Shown: piece by piece, positions 27,996 through 38,029 of the stretch
How positions within the stretch are numbered: the stretch's first letter is position 1
How the letters are laid out: each line of letters opens with the position of its first letter
Assembly: GCF_004362055.1 (NCBI RefSeq)
Contig: NZ_SNXB01000001.1
Location: 434,001 to 498,000, forward strand
DNA length: 64,000 nt
Direction: 5' to 3'
Origin: Flavobacterium sp. 245
GTDB lineage: Bacteria > Bacteroidota > Bacteroidia > Flavobacteriales > Flavobacteriaceae
The notes under the pieces: generated by a model
Told to the model about the DNA's origin: nothing
Databases searched by the model: none
The model's input: only the letters and a program-made list of their open reading frames with translations
Translations under genes and position numbers: made by a program

Positions 27996-29630
27996 TTATT
28001 TTTTAGACATTTTTTCGGCCATAAGTAAAGCATTATAAGCATTTACCATTTTTGCTGTTCTTGAAGATTCTGCTGAAGAAACTGCCGAAGGTTTTTGAAT
28101 TGAATTTTCACTTTCCCCTAAAACTACTTTTGAAGGAAGCGCCACTCCAGAATCCATTAAAATTTGCTTCACCTGAGCTGCTTTTAGTTTTGGATAGTAA
28201 GAACGAATTAATGCTGCTACTCCAGCAACATTTGGAGCCGCCATTGAAGTTCCCTGTAAATATTTATATTTATTGTTAGGAACGGTTGCATAAATTTCTT
28301 CACCTGGAGCAAAAACATCTACGTTTATTTTTCCAAAATTTGAGAATCCTGCCACCACATTTTCACCATATTCTTTGTTGATTGCTCCAATTGTAATCAC
28401 ATTATTTGTAAATTCTTTTAGATTGTCTTTAGAGTCATTTGGGTAATTAATGTTTTTAGTTTCGTCAATATTATATCCGTCATTACCTGCTGCATGAACA
28501 ATTAAAACATCTTTTTTTGCAGCATATGTTAGTGCCTCATATACCCATTCTTTATGTGGTGAAAAGCTTTTTCCAAAACTTCCGTTGATTACTTTTGCGC
28601 CGTTGTCAACTGCGTAACGAATTGCCAGCGCGATGTCTTTATCATACTCATCTCCATCAGGAACTGCTCTTACCGTTAAGATTTCAACGTTATTTGCTAC
28701 ACCGTCTCCTCCTAAATTATTCCCTCTTACTTGCGCAATAATTCCGGCAACGTGAGTTCCGTGCAATGCTTTTTCTTTATCTGGACCAAAAACAACATTA
28801 TTTCCGTAATGGTTATTTTTGATGTCATCAGGATTGTCGCCTACGACTTTTCTTCCGTCGTAGTCTTTGTTTAAATTATAATCTATTTCGTCGTAAACCT
28901 GTTCTCTATATTCTTCAAAATCAGCTTCAGGATCAAAAGTCGGACCTGCATTTGTAAAAATTTGCGTCATGACCATTTTAGATCTTGCTACTTTTGGATC
29001 TGTAGAAGTTAAAGTGCTTAAATCCTCAATTTTATATGTTTTTTTATTAAGCTCTTTTTTGATTGTATTATGAACATCTAATAAAAAATCAACTTGCTCC
29101 TTATTTTTTAAAGCCTCTTCATATTTCTCATTATATTGTTTTAAAGCTTCTTTATACTGCGCTGATCCATCGTCGCTTTTTTTAACAATACGTGTCAATT
29201 CAAGATTTTCATGAACGGCATTACCAAGAAAATTCCATCCGTGAACATCGTCAATGAATCCGTTTTTATCATCGTCGATTCCGTTTCCAGGAATTTCTTT
29301 TGGATTTGTCCAGATTTTTCCCTGCAAATCTTCATGCTCAATATCAATCCCAGAATCTACAATCCCTACAATTACCTTTTGACCCGTTTTGCCTTGCAAT
29401 AATTCGGCGTAAGCCCTATCAACACTCATTCCTGGAATCGAATCTTTTACTAAATCAAGATGGCTCCATCTTTTTAGTTCGTTTTCAGTAACTGGTGCCT
29501 TTTTAACAACTGCCAAAGGTGCTTTGATAAATTCTTTAGAAGCAGCAGATTGTGCCTGTAAAGTTGTTCCGCAACCTGCCAAAACCAATAAAGCAAAAGC
29601 AGATAATTTAATAGGTTTAGTATAAATCAT
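27996..29630 (-). CDS. S8 (subtilisin-like) serine peptidase, lipoprotein
   Basis: A 544-residue subtilase. The N-terminus has a lipobox (ALLVLAGC, C20), so it is probably membrane-anchored. The triad is complete: D92 in GIVDSGID, H290 in HGTHVAG, S461 in GTSMAAPN. The Asp-to-His interval is about 200 residues, far more than the 30-40 of classical subtilisins. The extra part holds a D-rich stretch (GNGIDDDKNGFIDD, possibly calcium-binding) and a charged helical segment (about 155-215). This long-insert form is known among Bacteroidota subtilases. No C-terminal T9SS sorting domain is visible. Confidence 0.92.
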   Translation of the reverse strand: MIYTKPIKLSAFALLVLAGCGTTLQAQSAASKEFIKAPLAVVKKAPVTENELKRWSHLDLVKDSIPGMSVDRAYAELLQGKTGQKVIVGIVDSGIDIEHEDLQGKIWTNPKEIPGNGIDDDKNGFIDDVHGWNFLGNAVHENLELTRIVKKSDDGSAQYKEALKQYNEKYEEALKNKEQVDFLLDVHNTIKKELNKKTYKIEDLSTLTSTDPKVARSKMVMTQIFTNAGPTFDPEADFEEYREQVYDEIDYNLNKDYDGRKVVGDNPDDIKNNHYGNNVVFGPDKEKALHGTHVAGIIAQVRGNNLGGDGVANNVEILTVRAVPDGDEYDKDIALAIRYAVDNGAKVINGSFGKSFSPHKEWVYEALTYAAKKDVLIVHAAGNDGYNIDETKNINYPNDSKDNLKEFTNNVITIGAINKEYGENVVAGFSNFGKINVDVFAPGEEIYATVPNNKYKYLQGTSMAAPNVAGVAALIRSYYPKLKAAQVKQILMDSGVALPSKVVLGESENSIQKPSAVSSAESSRTAKMVNAYNALLMAEKMSKK

Positions 29631-29648
29631 GTAATCTTAATTTAATGT

Positions 29649-29656
29649 CAAAGTTA
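29649..29656 (-). promoter_or_regulatory. -7 promoter box of the S8 peptidase gene
   Basis: Minus strand TAACTTTG matches TAnnTTTG, 18 bases upstream of the ATG. The divergent gap 29631-29923 contains no coding sequence or repeat that I can support and presumably also holds the promoter of the leucine-rich-repeat gene. Confidence 0.5.
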
Positions 29657-29923
29657 AATATGGGCCTAAATTAGGACTTTTTGTTACAAAAAACTAACGA
29701 TTAACACTGTGTTATGATTATTTAAATTTACTTTAAGGAAACCAAAAGCTAACAAAAGAAGCTTTGTATCAAATACTTAAAAATATTCTTATAAAAAACA
29801 ATCACTGTAGGTTATTGGTAAATTTTCAAAGAATTAGAAAAATAATGCGGCTTTACGCTTTTCCGTAAGGAAACTAGACTTAAAACAGGTATTATTGCGC
29901 GACCTTATTTCTAAAATTATTCT

Positions 29924-32900
29924 ATGAAAACAAAACTACTCTTGTTGCTTTTATTGGCAAATTTTTCCATTTATGCTCAGACCAACTTGGTCGCGAATGG
30001 AAACTTTGAAACCTGGACTTCGTCATCACAACCAGAGCATTGGTACCGTTACATCAGTGGATTCGCTTCGCAAAGCTCCGTTGCACAAAATGGTACTTAC
30101 AGCATCAATATGATGGTTGCCAGTGGAACATTAAATTATATTAATACCGAATATTTTCCGGTAATAGCTGGTAAAACTTACCGAGTTACTTTATATCACA
30201 AATTGGTTAAAGGAACTTTTTCTTCTATTGATTTCAGTATATATCATAAACCTGGAACTTTTAAAGAAGAAATAATCAAAAAATCAGATGCCACTTTTTC
30301 TACTACAGAATGGAGAAAAATTGAATTTGATTATACTCCAACTGTTTCTGAAAATATTGAAGTAGACATCTTGACAACAGGTTCTCTTAATTCTGAGATA
30401 TTAGTAGACAATGTTTCTATGGTTGATGTTAATGAGGTTCCACTACAATATACAATGATTCCGGATAAAGAATTTGAACTATACCTAATTTCAAAAGGTT
30501 ATGATAAAGATGGTGTTAACGGAAAAGTGCTTACAAGTGGAATATCAGGAATCAAAACTCTTGATATTTCGTATTCTACAACAACTATTTCAAATTTAAC
30601 CGGAATTGAAGGTTTTACTTCACTTGAAAACCTGACTTTTAGAGGCAATAATGGTAAACTTACAGCTTTAGATCTTTCAAAAAATTTAATGCTGAAAACT
30701 GTCGATGTCAGTTCAAATCAATTGACGGCGTTAGATGTATCTAATAATCTTGCACTTGAAAGCTTAAACTTCAATAGTAATAAGTTAACTGCTATAGATG
30801 TTTCAAAAAATACTAAACTGAAAACTTTGAAATTTGAAACAAACCAGGTTACATCTATTTCTGTTTCAAACAACAAAGAACTCGTTGAGTTTGTCCCTTA
30901 CAATAACAAACTTACAAGTTTAGATCTTTCACAAAATCCTTTGCTTACCGATTTAAATTGTGCTTATAATCAAATTACTTCGATCGATATCACTAATAAT
31001 GTTTTATTGAAAAATTTAAATGTTCAAGGCAATAAACTTACTGAGTTGAATATTTCTAAAAACACAGCATTAGAAACATTAAACACTGCAAATAACACAT
31101 TAGTTGCCCTAGATATAAGCACACAGCCAAATTTAAAAACACTTCAATGTTATAGTAATAAAATAAAAAGCTTAAATACTGACAACAATACCTTATTAAC
31201 TAATATTCAATGTTATTATAATGAGTTAACAGAATTAAATATTTCTAAAAATAAGGAACTTGCAATGTTAAACTGTCTTTCAAACAAAATATCGACATTA
31301 GATGTTACGCAAAACACAAAACTTTGGAGATTAGAAATACATTATAATTCTTTAACAAAAATTGACGTTTCTAAAAATGCGTTGCTTGAAGAACTAACGA
31401 TCGATGGCAATAGTATATCAGAATTAGACTTAACTAATAATCCTAAATTAAAGTCATTAGTTGCAAGACAAAACCTTATAAAAACGCTTGACCTTTCTAA
31501 AAATACAGCGTTAAATATGCTATATTTTGAAGACTCTAAAATTGAAAGTCTTGACTTATCAAAAAACACAAAACTTACCTATGCAAGTCTGGCATCTAAC
31601 AAAATGCTTTATGATCTTAATTTAAAAAATGGAAACAACACTGCTTTAACTTTAGGTGTAAAAAACAATCTAAGTTTAACTTGCATTTTAGTTGACAACA
31701 AAATCAATGCTGACAGCAAATGGAGCACTGCTAAAGACAGCTGGGCCAAATTCTCTGAAGACTGCAGACCATACACTCAAATTCCTGATCCAAATTTTGA
31801 AGCCAAACTGATTGCTTTAAATATTGACATTGATGGCGTTAATGGTCAGGTTTTAACTTCTAGTATTGCACAAATCAAAACGCTTGACGTTTCTAACAGC
31901 TCTATTACAAATTTAAGCGGAATTGAAAGTTTTGCGAGCTTGGAAACATTAAACTGCAAAGACAATCAATTGTTGTTCTTAGACTTATCTAAAAATGCAT
32001 TGTTAACTTCTGTAAATGCATCAAATAACAAACTTGTAAGTTTAGATTTGAAAAACGGAAAAAACACTTTATTAAACAAAAGCACTTCCTCATTTTTAAA
32101 CAATCCAAGTTTAAAATGTATTCAGGTCGATGATGAAAATTTTTCTGCAACTAATTGGTCTGCTTTAAAAGATGCATCAGCAAATTACAATACGCTCTGT
32201 AATGCTTTTACTGCAATTCCAGATAGTAATTTTGAAGCTAAATTAATTGCATTAGGTATTGACATCGATGGCAAAAACGGAAAAGTTTTAACATCAAGTA
32301 TTGCTGCAGTTACTACTTTGAATGTATCTTCAAGCAATATCTCAAACTTAACAGGTATTGAAGGATTTACTGGTTTAAAAGAATTAGATTTTTCTTCAAA
32401 TAATTTGAAAGCTGTCGATTTAACAAAAAACGTTGCTTTGACTTCAGCAAATGCTAAATCAAATCAGTTATTAAATTTAGATCTTTCAAAGAATACCGCT
32501 CTATTAAAAATTGATGCTTCGTCAAACAATTTATTCAGCATAAATTTAAAGAATGGAAACAATAAAAACATGCAGAATATGGCTGCTGGCAATTTCAAAA
32601 GCAATACTAATTTAACCTGTATTCAAATTGACGATAAAGCTTTTGCAGATGCTAATTGGGCTGCAGCAAAAGAAACAGCGGCATCTTATGATGTAACTTG
32701 CGATTCTAAAGTTTTCACACTTATTCCAGATGTTAAGTTCGAAGCTAAGCTGATTGCACTTGGTATTGATAAAGATGGTGTTAATGGAGTTGTTTTGACT
32801 TCTAGTATTTCTTCTGTTAAAGAATTAAATCTTTCTGAAAGCATAAACGTTCAAACAGATGCAATCTATGACCTAACCGGAATACAAGATTTTAAAGCAC

Positions 32901-34456
32901 TTGAAAAATTATATGTTGCAAATAATCGTTTAAGCGAATTAGACCTTTCAAAAAATACTGCGCTTTATGACATTAGCTGTGGCAACAACCGTCTTAGTAA
33001 AATTGATGTTTCTAAAAATGTTTTGCTAAGCAATTTTGACTTTAGAGGCAATCAATTAACAGAGATTAATCTTTCTCAAAATACAGAGCTGACGGATTTA
33101 TTTTGTCAAGAGAACCAACTAACAACATTGGATCTTTCAAAAAACACAAAATTAAGATATCTGTATGCTATTGATAATAAACTGACAACTTTAAATCTAA
33201 CTAAAAATCCAAATGTTTATTATTTAAACTGTGCCAACAACCAGTTAACAAGCTTAGATTTATCAAACAACAAAAGCCTGCAATATGTATTTTGTGCAAA
33301 TAATCAACTGAAAACTTTAGATTTGTCACAAGCCGCTATATTGTCACAATTAGGGTGCGATAATAATTTATTGACAACCATCGATGTTTCTAAAAATTCT
33401 CGTTTAGGGTATTTTTCATGCAGCAAAAATCAATTGACTTCGTTAGAGTTATCAAATAACACTGATTTATATTCTGTGTATTGTCAGGAAAATAAATTAA
33501 CCTCTTTGAATGTTTCAAAAAACAAAAAATTAAATGCAGTCAATTGTAGCTCAAACAATTTAAACACTTTAAATGTTAAAAATGGTAACAATGCAAATTT
33601 CACCAGTTTATATGATTTAAATTATTTCAGCTTTAAAAACAATCCTAATTTGACTTGTATTCAAGTTGATGATGCAACTTATGCAGATACAAAGTGGGCA
33701 AGCAAAAAAGATGCTTTAGCTTCGTATAACACAAACTGTGGCATTTCTCTTGTATTGCCAAACGACAATTTTGCTGTTGAAACAAAAGGCGAATCTTGCT
33801 CAGGCGAAAATAATGGAGAAATAAGCATTACGGCAAAAGGTACCTATGCCTACGAAGCAACGATCAGCGGAAAAAAATACACTTTTACAAACAACAGTCT
33901 AAAAGTTACAGGCTTAACTCCTGGAACTTATACTATTTCGATCGTGATTCCGGACGAGAATTTTGAACAAAATTATACACTTACAATTGCAAAAGGCGGA
34001 ACCGTAGCAGGAAAATCGACTGTAACATCTAAAAAAGTTGATGTTGAAATCACCGAAGGAACTGCACCTTATACTGTATTTGTTGATGGTGAAGCACAAT
34101 TTCAAACTACTGATGCTAACTTTAGTTTAGAGTTGGATAAAGCAGGTTTAATTGAAGTTGCAACTTCAAAAGCCTGCGAAGGTATTTTTGCTAAAAAAGT
34201 TTCTTCTTCAGAATTAGGAACTATTCTGTCTGCATATCCAAACCCAACTTCGGGAGCTATAGAAATTGAAATCCCAAGTACAAAATCTGAAGTTGTAATT
34301 GAATTATACAACTTTGGAGGGCAAGTGGTTTCTCATGGAAAGTATAATATTGAAAACGGAAGAGCAAACTTAAATCTTGAAAATCTTCCTTCAGGAATTT
34401 ATGCTGCCAAAATTTATCTTGAAACTCCGGAATACGTAAAAATTATAAAAAAATAA
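29924..34456 (+). CDS. Large leucine-rich-repeat cell-surface protein with T9SS sorting domain
   Basis: A 1510-residue secreted protein. In order: signal peptide (LLLLLLLANFSIYAQ); a carbohydrate-binding-like jelly roll (about 22-170, NLVANGNFETW to LVDNVSMVDV); four leucine-rich-repeat modules starting near 176, 615, 760 and 930; a beta-sandwich (about 1275-1425); and a C-terminal type IX sorting domain (about 1430-1510, LSAYPNPTSGAIEIE to IIKK). The repeats of about 21 residues follow L-x-x-L-D-L-S-K-N-T-x-L. Each module opens IPDxxFE-x-x-LI and closes with a Cys pair (LTCIQVDD ... C). It should be exported by T9SS and anchored or released; adhesion or glycan binding is an inference. Confidence 0.9.
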   Translation: MKTKLLLLLLLANFSIYAQTNLVANGNFETWTSSSQPEHWYRYISGFASQSSVAQNGTYSINMMVASGTLNYINTEYFPVIAGKTYRVTLYHKLVKGTFSSIDFSIYHKPGTFKEEIIKKSDATFSTTEWRKIEFDYTPTVSENIEVDILTTGSLNSEILVDNVSMVDVNEVPLQYTMIPDKEFELYLISKGYDKDGVNGKVLTSGISGIKTLDISYSTTTISNLTGIEGFTSLENLTFRGNNGKLTALDLSKNLMLKTVDVSSNQLTALDVSNNLALESLNFNSNKLTAIDVSKNTKLKTLKFETNQVTSISVSNNKELVEFVPYNNKLTSLDLSQNPLLTDLNCAYNQITSIDITNNVLLKNLNVQGNKLTELNISKNTALETLNTANNTLVALDISTQPNLKTLQCYSNKIKSLNTDNNTLLTNIQCYYNELTELNISKNKELAMLNCLSNKISTLDVTQNTKLWRLEIHYNSLTKIDVSKNALLEELTIDGNSISELDLTNNPKLKSLVARQNLIKTLDLSKNTALNMLYFEDSKIESLDLSKNTKLTYASLASNKMLYDLNLKNGNNTALTLGVKNNLSLTCILVDNKINADSKWSTAKDSWAKFSEDCRPYTQIPDPNFEAKLIALNIDIDGVNGQVLTSSIAQIKTLDVSNSSITNLSGIESFASLETLNCKDNQLLFLDLSKNALLTSVNASNNKLVSLDLKNGKNTLLNKSTSSFLNNPSLKCIQVDDENFSATNWSALKDASANYNTLCNAFTAIPDSNFEAKLIALGIDIDGKNGKVLTSSIAAVTTLNVSSSNISNLTGIEGFTGLKELDFSSNNLKAVDLTKNVALTSANAKSNQLLNLDLSKNTALLKIDASSNNLFSINLKNGNNKNMQNMAAGNFKSNTNLTCIQIDDKAFADANWAAAKETAASYDVTCDSKVFTLIPDVKFEAKLIALGIDKDGVNGVVLTSSISSVKELNLSESINVQTDAIYDLTGIQDFKALEKLYVANNRLSELDLSKNTALYDISCGNNRLSKIDVSKNVLLSNFDFRGNQLTEINLSQNTELTDLFCQENQLTTLDLSKNTKLRYLYAIDNKLTTLNLTKNPNVYYLNCANNQLTSLDLSNNKSLQYVFCANNQLKTLDLSQAAILSQLGCDNNLLTTIDVSKNSRLGYFSCSKNQLTSLELSNNTDLYSVYCQENKLTSLNVSKNKKLNAVNCSSNNLNTLNVKNGNNANFTSLYDLNYFSFKNNPNLTCIQVDDATYADTKWASKKDALASYNTNCGISLVLPNDNFAVETKGESCSGENNGEISITAKGTYAYEATISGKKYTFTNNSLKVTGLTPGTYTISIVIPDENFEQNYTLTIAKGGTVAGKSTVTSKKVDVEITEGTAPYTVFVDGEAQFQTTDANFSLELDKAGLIEVATSKACEGIFAKKVSSSELGTILSAYPNPTSGAIEIEIPSTKSEVVIELYNFGGQVVSHGKYNIENGRANLNLENLPSGIYAAKIYLETPEYVKIIKK

Positions 34457-34458
34457 AA

Positions 34459-35154
34459 ATGAAAAATTTCATATATCTATCAATAATCAGTGTTTTATTT
34501 ATTTCTTGCGGAGGAGGTTCAGATGATCCAGAACCAGCACCTACAGTAAACGTGGCGCCAAGTGTGCCCGTACTAACTTCCCCAGCAGATAATAAATTAT
34601 GCTTAGACAATACGGTTTCTTTTGCGTGGAATAAATCTACTGATGAAAACAAGGATGCAATAACCTATCAAATTCAAGTTGCAAAAGATAATGCTTTCAC
34701 TCAAATAGAGAAAACTTTTGACGGTGCAGACAACGCAGCTTCTTTTGTATTAAGCAAAAATATTGCCTATTACTGGAGAATAAAAGCAACGGACGCTAAA
34801 GGTCTAGCTAGCACTTATTCATCTGTTTTTAAATTTTACACTGCTGGAGAAGCGGTTGTAAATCATCTACCATTTGCTCCAGAATTGGTTGCTCCAGTTT
34901 TAAATGCAGCTTTAAATGCAGGAACTGTTTCTTTAAAATGGACAGCTTCTGATGTTGATACTGCAGATGCTTTAACTTATGATGTTTACTTTGGAACAGC
35001 AAATCCTCCAACAGCGAAAATTGCTGAAAACAAATCAGAAAAGACACTTGATGCCACAATTGAATCTGGTAAACAATACTTCTGGAAAATTGTTGTAAAA
35101 GACAATAAAGGAGGAGAAACTGTTGGCCAGGTTTGGAAATTTAAAACCAACTAA
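34459..35154 (+). CDS. Lipoprotein with two fibronectin-III-like domains
   Basis: A 231-residue lipoprotein (lipobox VLFISCGGG, C17). An acidic, proline-rich linker leads to two repeats of about 95 residues, each starting P-x-x-P-x-L-x-x-P and containing a tryptophan strand (VSFAWNKSTDEN and VSLKWTASDVD) and an ending like YYWRIKATDAKG or YFWKIVVKDNKG. This is the fibronectin-type-III/SusE-like layout of surface proteins. It starts two bases after the stop of the leucine-rich-repeat gene, so the two form an operon and perhaps a surface complex (inferred). A terminator follows. Confidence 0.8.
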   Translation: MKNFIYLSIISVLFISCGGGSDDPEPAPTVNVAPSVPVLTSPADNKLCLDNTVSFAWNKSTDENKDAITYQIQVAKDNAFTQIEKTFDGADNAASFVLSKNIAYYWRIKATDAKGLASTYSSVFKFYTAGEAVVNHLPFAPELVAPVLNAALNAGTVSLKWTASDVDTADALTYDVYFGTANPPTAKIAENKSEKTLDATIESGKQYFWKIVVKDNKGGETVGQVWKFKTN

Positions 35155-35181
35155 AAAACAAAACCAACCAATCAACCTTAA

Positions 35182-35220
35182 AAATCCCATTTTCGACAAA
35201 CTGAAAATGGGATTTTTTTT
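35182..35220 (+). terminator. Terminator after the LRR/lipoprotein operon
   Basis: Perfect 13-bp stem AAATCCCATTTTC (35182-35194) with GAAAATGGGATTT (35203-35215) and a T-run. Confidence 0.85.
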
Positions 35221-35294
35221 TAATCCTGCTTTACATTGCGTTTTTATTTCTAACTTTAATACTAAAAGCTGACTATCAAAGAAATAAATCCAAT

Positions 35295-36314
35295 ATGAAG
35301 AAAATCATTCTTTTATTTTTTCTTTTATTTTTCTTCAAAACCAGTGCCCAGACTTCTGATACATTAGTCCTAAAAAACAATGACATTCTTGTTGGCAAAA
35401 TAAAAATGATGAATAAAGGTGTCGTACAGATTGAAACCGACTATAGCAAAGACGATTTTAAACTGGAATGGAAACATGTAAAAAATATAGGCTCAGAAAG
35501 AATTCATATTATAAGCCTAACTAACGGTGTTTTGCTGAATGGCAAGATTTCAAAAATAAAAGCTCCCAATAAATGCGAGATTACAAATATCGAAACACAG
35601 ACCAAATCGATAGTTGACTTAACTGATATTGTGTATATAAAACCAGTTGCTGAAAGTTTCTGGGACAGGCTCGATGCTAGTTTTGATGTGGGAATAAAAT
35701 TGACTAAAGCGCAAAACTTACAGCAATTAACTGTAAATGTAAATTTAGGATACACTGCAAAACGCTGGTACGGAACAGCTATGTACAAACAAATTCAGTC
35801 GGTACAAGATGAAAGCGAACCCATTCGCAGGATCGATACAGAATTAAGCTATGTCTATTTACTGCCAAAGGATTATTTTGTACCATTATCTGTTACCACT
35901 TTATCTAATACCGAACAGGATATTGAACTGCGTATCATTTCAAAAGCAGGATACGGAAAATACCTTATGCATAGCAATAAAAAATATTGGGGCGTTGCCT
36001 CAGGATTGTCATTTAACCACGAACGCTTTACAGAAACCCCCGAAGCTAATAAAAGTTTGGAGCTCTTTGTAGGAACGGATTTTAATTTATACGACATTGG
36101 CGATTTCAGCATACAGACAAAAGCTAATATTTTTCCGAGTATTACCGAAAGCAAAAGGGTTCGTACCGATTTTTCTTTAGATACAAAATACGATTTGCCT
36201 TTAGACTTTTTCATCAAGCTGTCGTTTGTTTACAATTATGACAACAAGCCAAAACCTGGAGCTTCAAAAGATGATTATGTTTTCCAGACTACCTTTGGCT
36301 GGAAATTAGATTAA
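35295..36314 (+). CDS. DUF481-type outer-membrane beta-barrel protein
   Basis: A 339-residue protein with a signal peptide (MKKIILLFFLLFFFKTSAQ). Residues about 22-115 contain two small beta modules (LKNNDILVGKIKMMNKGVVQ and LTNGVLLNGKISKI). From about 125 alternating aromatic strands form a barrel domain of the YdiY/DUF481 kind, ending in FQTTFGWKLD with an outer-membrane-style C-terminal strand. Function is unknown. It stands alone between two terminators. Confidence 0.75.
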   Translation: MKKIILLFFLLFFFKTSAQTSDTLVLKNNDILVGKIKMMNKGVVQIETDYSKDDFKLEWKHVKNIGSERIHIISLTNGVLLNGKISKIKAPNKCEITNIETQTKSIVDLTDIVYIKPVAESFWDRLDASFDVGIKLTKAQNLQQLTVNVNLGYTAKRWYGTAMYKQIQSVQDESEPIRRIDTELSYVYLLPKDYFVPLSVTTLSNTEQDIELRIISKAGYGKYLMHSNKKYWGVASGLSFNHERFTETPEANKSLELFVGTDFNLYDIGDFSIQTKANIFPSITESKRVRTDFSLDTKYDLPLDFFIKLSFVYNYDNKPKPGASKDDYVFQTTFGWKLD

Positions 36315-36330
36315 AAATTTCAGAATAAAA

Positions 36331-36358
36331 AAAGGGCTGTCAAAAATGACAGCCCTTT
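36331..36358. terminator. Bidirectional terminator
   Basis: Perfect 12-bp stem AAAGGGCTGTCA (36331-36342) with TGACAGCCCTTT (36347-36358), 4-base loop, between convergent genes. Confidence 0.85.
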
Positions 36359-36382
36359 CTTCAAATTGTAATTAAATCTAAA

Positions 36383-38023
36383 TTATGAGTTACCACATAA
36401 TTTAGTGTAGTCGTCAAACATTTTGATATAAGTATCTTTATTTTCAAAATCGTATGCTCCTTTATCGATATTCTCGATCATTTTAGGACAATCAGAGAAA
36501 TATTCTTTTAATGCTTTTCTTCTTCCAAGGAAAATTGGAGGAGAAAAGAACTCATCCTCGATTGCTTTTTTCAAAGTAAAAGCGTCTTGTGGGAAGAACT
36601 CATGATATAAAGAAACTTTTCCGCCTTTTTTAACTTCTTCAAACATTGAATATCTTTTTGAACTTGTTTCTGGCTTGTCTCCAAATGAAATTGCAGAAAC
36701 TCCTCTTCCGGTTTTACCTACAATGTACATTCTTCCTTCTTCATCTTTAATATTAACTACTTTTTTCAAGTTAGTTCTTTCTGGTTTTTTCTGTCCTTCA
36801 ATGTAAATGTAAACACTGCTTTTTTCAGAACCAATTCCGTCCATCATTGATCTTAATCCAGATACCGTTTGCTCTGTTCTTAAATCTACCAATTCAGGAT
36901 AATCGCTGATAACTCTAACTTTACCTTTCCAAACTTTAGAATCTGTATCCAAAACTTCACCTGGGAATTCTGCATATCTAAATGCTGTAGCCGCTTTTTT
37001 GTATGATGCCAAAACTGGTTCTTGAGGTATTGCCTCGATAGTAAATGATTTTTCAGTAAGTTTTTTGTATTTTTCAATATCCTCAACTAAAGTTGACATG
37101 TATGGATAATCATTTCTCATACCCAAAAAGCTTTTTTCATTTTCTTTTACTCCAGGTAAATATTTTGAAGCTTCTTCAACATTTCCTAAAAGAATATAAG
37201 TTGCCGCCAAGTTGTAGTTAGCACTGAATCTAATTTGTTTTGCTAAATCTTCATCATTTTTATCTTGAAAATTCACAAGCTCTTTCCAGAATTTTTGAGC
37301 TTCTCCAAATAAATCTGCCCAGTTTTCTCTGTCAACATCAACTAAAGTTGGCATAACCTGAAGCGACTGATTGTATTCTTCAATGTTAAATGTTGATTTT
37401 GACTTTTTCTTTTTCTCAATATCAGAATATCTCAGCTTTGTAATTTTTGGTCCATACAAATAGAAACCTTCAAATTCTTCAATCATGCTGTAGAAATTGT
37501 CAGTTAAGATTTTATACGTCAAATTCTCATAAGTCTCTGTTGGGTTTGTAACATACATACAAACTTTAGGAGTTGTATATCTTTTATAGATTACTTTTCC
37601 AGTTTTATCTGTAATTTCCAAATTAGACTCTAAACCAATATAATAAGCTGGCGCTTTTTGGTAGTAAGTCTGTACATATTCTTCATCGTTTACAAGTTCA
37701 AAACGAGTCAAATTGTATTTTACTTTAAACTCACCTTCTTTTTGTTTTTTCAAACCTGAAATCGAAAAAGCTTCATAAAACTTCTCTGAAGAGTAAGGCG
37801 CTTTTTTGTTATTCATACTACTTTCCAAACCTGGTGAAAGATTCAAAATCATTTCATATGATTTGTAATTTCCATATTCAGGATTTGTTGGAGGTACAGG
37901 ACCTCTTAAATTTAGTGGATTGCTTATAGTAGCTTTACCAAACCAGCCAGTAGATTGACCACTAACAATTTGATTTATACCTGTAAGCATTAATAATAAA
38001 ACAACTTGTATAATTTTTTTCAT
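36383..38023 (-). CDS. Secreted protein of unknown function with TPR-like segment (downstream of a similar gene)
   Basis: A 546-residue protein with a signal peptide (MKKIIQVVLLLMLTGINQIV). No known domain is evident. Residues about 250-320 include RFSANYNLAATYILLGNVEE, a tetratricopeptide-like helix pair that also occurs in the neighbouring gene product (RYSAYYNLAVIYLMLDQPEK). The C-terminal part is basic and mixed. It starts 6 bases after the stop of the 384-residue gene, so the two are co-transcribed and likely work together in the periplasm or at the outer membrane. Confidence 0.7.
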   Translation of the reverse strand: MKKIIQVVLLLMLTGINQIVSGQSTGWFGKATISNPLNLRGPVPPTNPEYGNYKSYEMILNLSPGLESSMNNKKAPYSSEKFYEAFSISGLKKQKEGEFKVKYNLTRFELVNDEEYVQTYYQKAPAYYIGLESNLEITDKTGKVIYKRYTTPKVCMYVTNPTETYENLTYKILTDNFYSMIEEFEGFYLYGPKITKLRYSDIEKKKKSKSTFNIEEYNQSLQVMPTLVDVDRENWADLFGEAQKFWKELVNFQDKNDEDLAKQIRFSANYNLAATYILLGNVEEASKYLPGVKENEKSFLGMRNDYPYMSTLVEDIEKYKKLTEKSFTIEAIPQEPVLASYKKAATAFRYAEFPGEVLDTDSKVWKGKVRVISDYPELVDLRTEQTVSGLRSMMDGIGSEKSSVYIYIEGQKKPERTNLKKVVNIKDEEGRMYIVGKTGRGVSAISFGDKPETSSKRYSMFEEVKKGGKVSLYHEFFPQDAFTLKKAIEDEFFSPPIFLGRRKALKEYFSDCPKMIENIDKGAYDFENKDTYIKMFDDYTKLCGNS

Positions 38024-38029
38024 AGTATT

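Noticed and set aside
31800..33740. Tandem duplication or assembly error in the large surface-protein gene
   Set aside because: The modules differ in length and in most nucleotides, so they are old protein repeats rather than recent copies.
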